In this document: positions 63,008-64,000 of the stretch, in pieces
How the letters are laid out: every line of letters begins with the position of its first letter
Position numbering within the stretch: the stretch's first letter is position 1
Assembly (NCBI RefSeq): GCF_003967015.1
Contig: NZ_AP017564.1
Location: forward strand, 1 to 64,000
Reading direction: 5' to 3'
From: Pseudanabaena sp. ABRG5-3
Lineage (GTDB): Bacteria > Cyanobacteriota > Cyanobacteriia > Pseudanabaenales > Pseudanabaenaceae
Length of the DNA: 64,000 nt
Program-made: the position numbers and the translations under genes
The notes under the pieces: model-generated
Seen by the model: only the letters and a program-made list of their open reading frames with translations
Database searches by the model: none
Told to the model about the DNA's origin: nothing

Positions 63008-63079
63008 GATTTTATTCTGACACAAGCGACGGGAGCTATATTATATTTTTATGAAGTATTTATGAGGAATTAAGTAGCA

Positions 63080-63505
63080 ATGATTGATATTGGATTGACT
63101 CACATAGCGCTTCCTGTTACTGATGTGGAACGCAGCATCAAGTTTTACGCCACCTATGCCGCCATGCAAATTGTCCATCGTCGCATTGATGAGGAGTCTG
63201 GAGCAGCAGTGGTGTGGCTAAGCGATCGCACTCGTCCTTTTGTAATTGTGCTAATCCAAACTACATTGGTGCAGCCTGTTCTATCACCCTTTGCCCATCT
63301 TGGCATTGGTTGCAAGAGTCGGGAATCAATGGATGCTCTTTGTGAAACTGCTCGACAGGAAGGCATATTGATTCAGGAACCAAAGGATTCTGGATATCCC
63401 ATTGGCTATTGGGCTTTCTTGCGCGATCCTGATGGTCATACGCTGGAACTATCCCATGGTCAGGAAGTAGGATTAATTACAGAACAGAGTTCCGCAACAG
63501 CCTAA
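63080..63505 (+). CDS. VOC family (glyoxalase-like) protein
   Basis: A 141-aa protein with the paired beta-alpha-beta-beta-beta units of the vicinal oxygen chelate fold: LTHIALPVTDVERSIKFYAT, FAHLGIGCKSRESMDALCE, WAFLRDPDGHTLELSHGQEV. The first His (THIALPV) and the Glu of LELSH fit the metal positions. Substrate unknown. Confidence 0.82.
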   Translation: MIDIGLTHIALPVTDVERSIKFYATYAAMQIVHRRIDEESGAAVVWLSDRTRPFVIVLIQTTLVQPVLSPFAHLGIGCKSRESMDALCETARQEGILIQEPKDSGYPIGYWAFLRDPDGHTLELSHGQEVGLITEQSSATA

Positions 63506-63537
63506 AAGGTAAAATGAGATTTAATCAACCTATTTCA

Positions 63538-63636
63538 GGGAGCATCTCGCTTTGGCGTAGTACCAATTTTCCTAAGCCTAGAACAAGGGGCTTAAGCCCC
63601 TTGTCTTTGCCAAATGTTCCAAAGTGAGATGCTCCC
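63538..63636. mobile_element. 99-bp MITE-like inverted repeat with 9-bp target duplication
   Basis: Terminal arms GGGAGCATCTCGCTTTGG (63538-63555) and CCAAAGTGAGATGCTCCC (63619-63636), 17 of 18 complementary. CCTATTTCA stands exactly on both sides (63529-63537 and 63637-63645). The 20-bp CTTAAG palindrome at 63584-63603 lies inside it. Confidence 0.85.
63584..63603. repeat. 20-bp CTTAAG-centred palindrome, copy 4
   Basis: Identical to 31705-31724 and 33661-33680, here inside the 99-bp element, so the palindrome may travel with or insert into such elements. Confidence 0.75.
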
Positions 63637-63690
63637 CCTATTTCAATAGGTTTAACGTCACGTCAGTTCGGGTTAAGCTGGCAAATTTTA

Positions 63691-63779
63691 AAAGTCCAAA
63701 AGTAAAAGCCTTGCTAAGCAAGGCTTTTACTTTTGGACTTTGAGAGAGGGTTTGCGTAGCAAACCCTCTCTCAAAGTCC
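63691..63779. repeat. Two overlapping hairpins sharing 7 nt
   Basis: Hairpin 1: arms 63691-63714 and 63718-63741, loop TAA. Hairpin 2: arms 63735-63755 and 63759-63779, loop GTA. Both stems are perfect. GGACTTT (63735-63741) is used by both, so in one strand only one can form fully. Outer GTTCGGG/CCCGAAC arms (about 63666 and 63792) enclose the pair. Confidence 0.7.
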
Positions 63780-63825
63780 GTTTCAAATTATCCCGAACTC
63801 GCGTTAACGTCAGTTCAACAAAAGT

Positions 63826-63901
63826 AAAAAGCGGTAAGAATCGCCAAGCAATTCTTACCGCTTTTTGCCATTTGCGCCGTGCGAAGCACAGCGCAAATGG
63901 C
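63826..63901 (-). terminator. Tandem hairpins downstream of psbA
   Basis: Read on the minus strand: GCCATTTGCGC/GCGCAAATGGC (63867-63877 with 63891-63901, inner GTGC/GCAC) comes first. It is followed by AAAAAGCGGTAAGAA-type arms (63826-63844 with 63848-63866) ending in a T-run. This is the likely psbA terminator. The gap 63506-63921 otherwise holds the 99-bp element and the paired hairpins. Confidence 0.7.
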
Positions 63902-63921
63902 TATATCGAACTCACGGTAAA

Positions 63922-64000
63922 TTAACTACTAATCGTAGGGGCAGTCATCACCACTGGAGTTACATCAAGGGCAGCCAAATCAAGAGGGAAGTTATGAACA
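63922..64000 (-). CDS. psbA: Photosystem II D1 protein, 3' end only (psbA, partial)
   Basis: The last codons read HNFPLDLAALDVTPVVMTAP then TISS and a TAA stop (63922-63924). HNFPLDLA is the diagnostic D1 C-terminus; D1 is cut after this Ala by CtpA, leaving here a 16-residue extension to be removed. The gene continues past the right edge of the window. Confidence 0.9.
   Translation of the reverse strand, partial: VHNFPLDLAALDVTPVVMTAPTISS

Noticed and set aside
63740-63925. A 61-codon plus-strand frame near the right edge
   Set aside because: It runs through the hairpin arms and over the antisense of the psbA end; it has no ribosome site and no protein-like composition.

Overview
The window is cyanobacterial chromosomal DNA. 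GCGATCGC (HIP1) octamers are frequent throughout, and the right edge carries the 3' end of a psbA gene on the minus strand. The nif layout (divergent nifP and nifB, hesA/hesB, fdxH, a CBS-CP12 protein, and a cnfR-type regulator) is that of a nitrogen-fixing cyanobacterium. The layout resembles non-heterocystous filamentous forms of the Leptolyngbya/Pseudanabaena kind; the genus is inference.

Layout. (1) 1-5.6 kb: a secreted pentapeptide-repeat protein, a TPR protein, a stand-alone Nif11-domain protein, and an 803-aa membrane protein joining a degenerate protein kinase to a PstS-like binding domain. (2) 5.77-26.1 kb: one plus-strand locus for a phage-tail-like / contractile-injection-like particle. 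It has a tail tube protein, a 2531-aa low-complexity protein with more than 50 [IVL]Q[RK]-like motifs, an Afp7-like tube/baseplate protein, a VgrG-like spike, a PAAR tip, gp25, baseplate J, tail protein I, and a baseplate accessory protein with a DUF4159-like part. It ends with a dCache-HAMP membrane sensor and an Ig-TM-WD40 protein. No sheath, AAA+ ATPase or conventional tape measure is visible. This is the best candidate in the window for an undescribed system. (3) 26.1-29.4 kb: molybdate uptake (ModBC fusion, ModA) and two tandem molbindins, next to the Mo-nitrogenase genes. (4) 29.5-31.3 kb: a methyltransferase, a small membrane protein and CBS-CP12. (5) 31.8-41.6 kb, minus strand: two unknown nif-linked proteins, an ArsC-like nitrogenase-associated protein, a cupin, fdxB, fdxH, hesB, hesA, nifW, DUF683, DUF269, nifX, a fused nifEN, a Mo-nitro_C protein, a 38-aa small protein and nifP. 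(6) 41.6-42.6 kb: a 1-kb divergent control region with six TGAGTAC/GTACTCA motifs arranged symmetrically. (7) 42.6-53.1 kb, plus strand: nifB, a degenerate fdxN, nifS, nifU, nifH, nifD, nifK, nifV, nifZ, nifT. (8) 53.1-56.3 kb, minus strand: a YnbABC-like phospholipid cluster. (9) 56.5-64 kb: an unknown protein, Tex, CnfR, a secreted unknown protein, a VOC protein and the end of psbA.

How it works together. ModABC and the molbindins supply and hold molybdenum. NifB, NifEN, NifX, NifV and associated proteins build FeMo-co; NifS, NifU, HesA, HesB and NifP supply sulfur and Fe-S clusters. NifHDK is the enzyme, FdxH and FdxB are the likely electron donors, and CnfR is the likely low-oxygen activator acting on the nifP-nifB region.

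Non-coding DNA is rich in structure. There are two 136-bp MITE-like copies inside the nif region (one with an 8-bp target duplication), and a 99-bp inverted-repeat element with a 9-bp duplication. Two-hairpin repeats sit at five nif gene junctions. Many long, nearly perfect palindromes have 3-nt loops, and two of them share the same 26/3/26 architecture with different but self-complementary cores. No tRNA, rRNA, CRISPR array or complete insertion sequence was recognised by eye.
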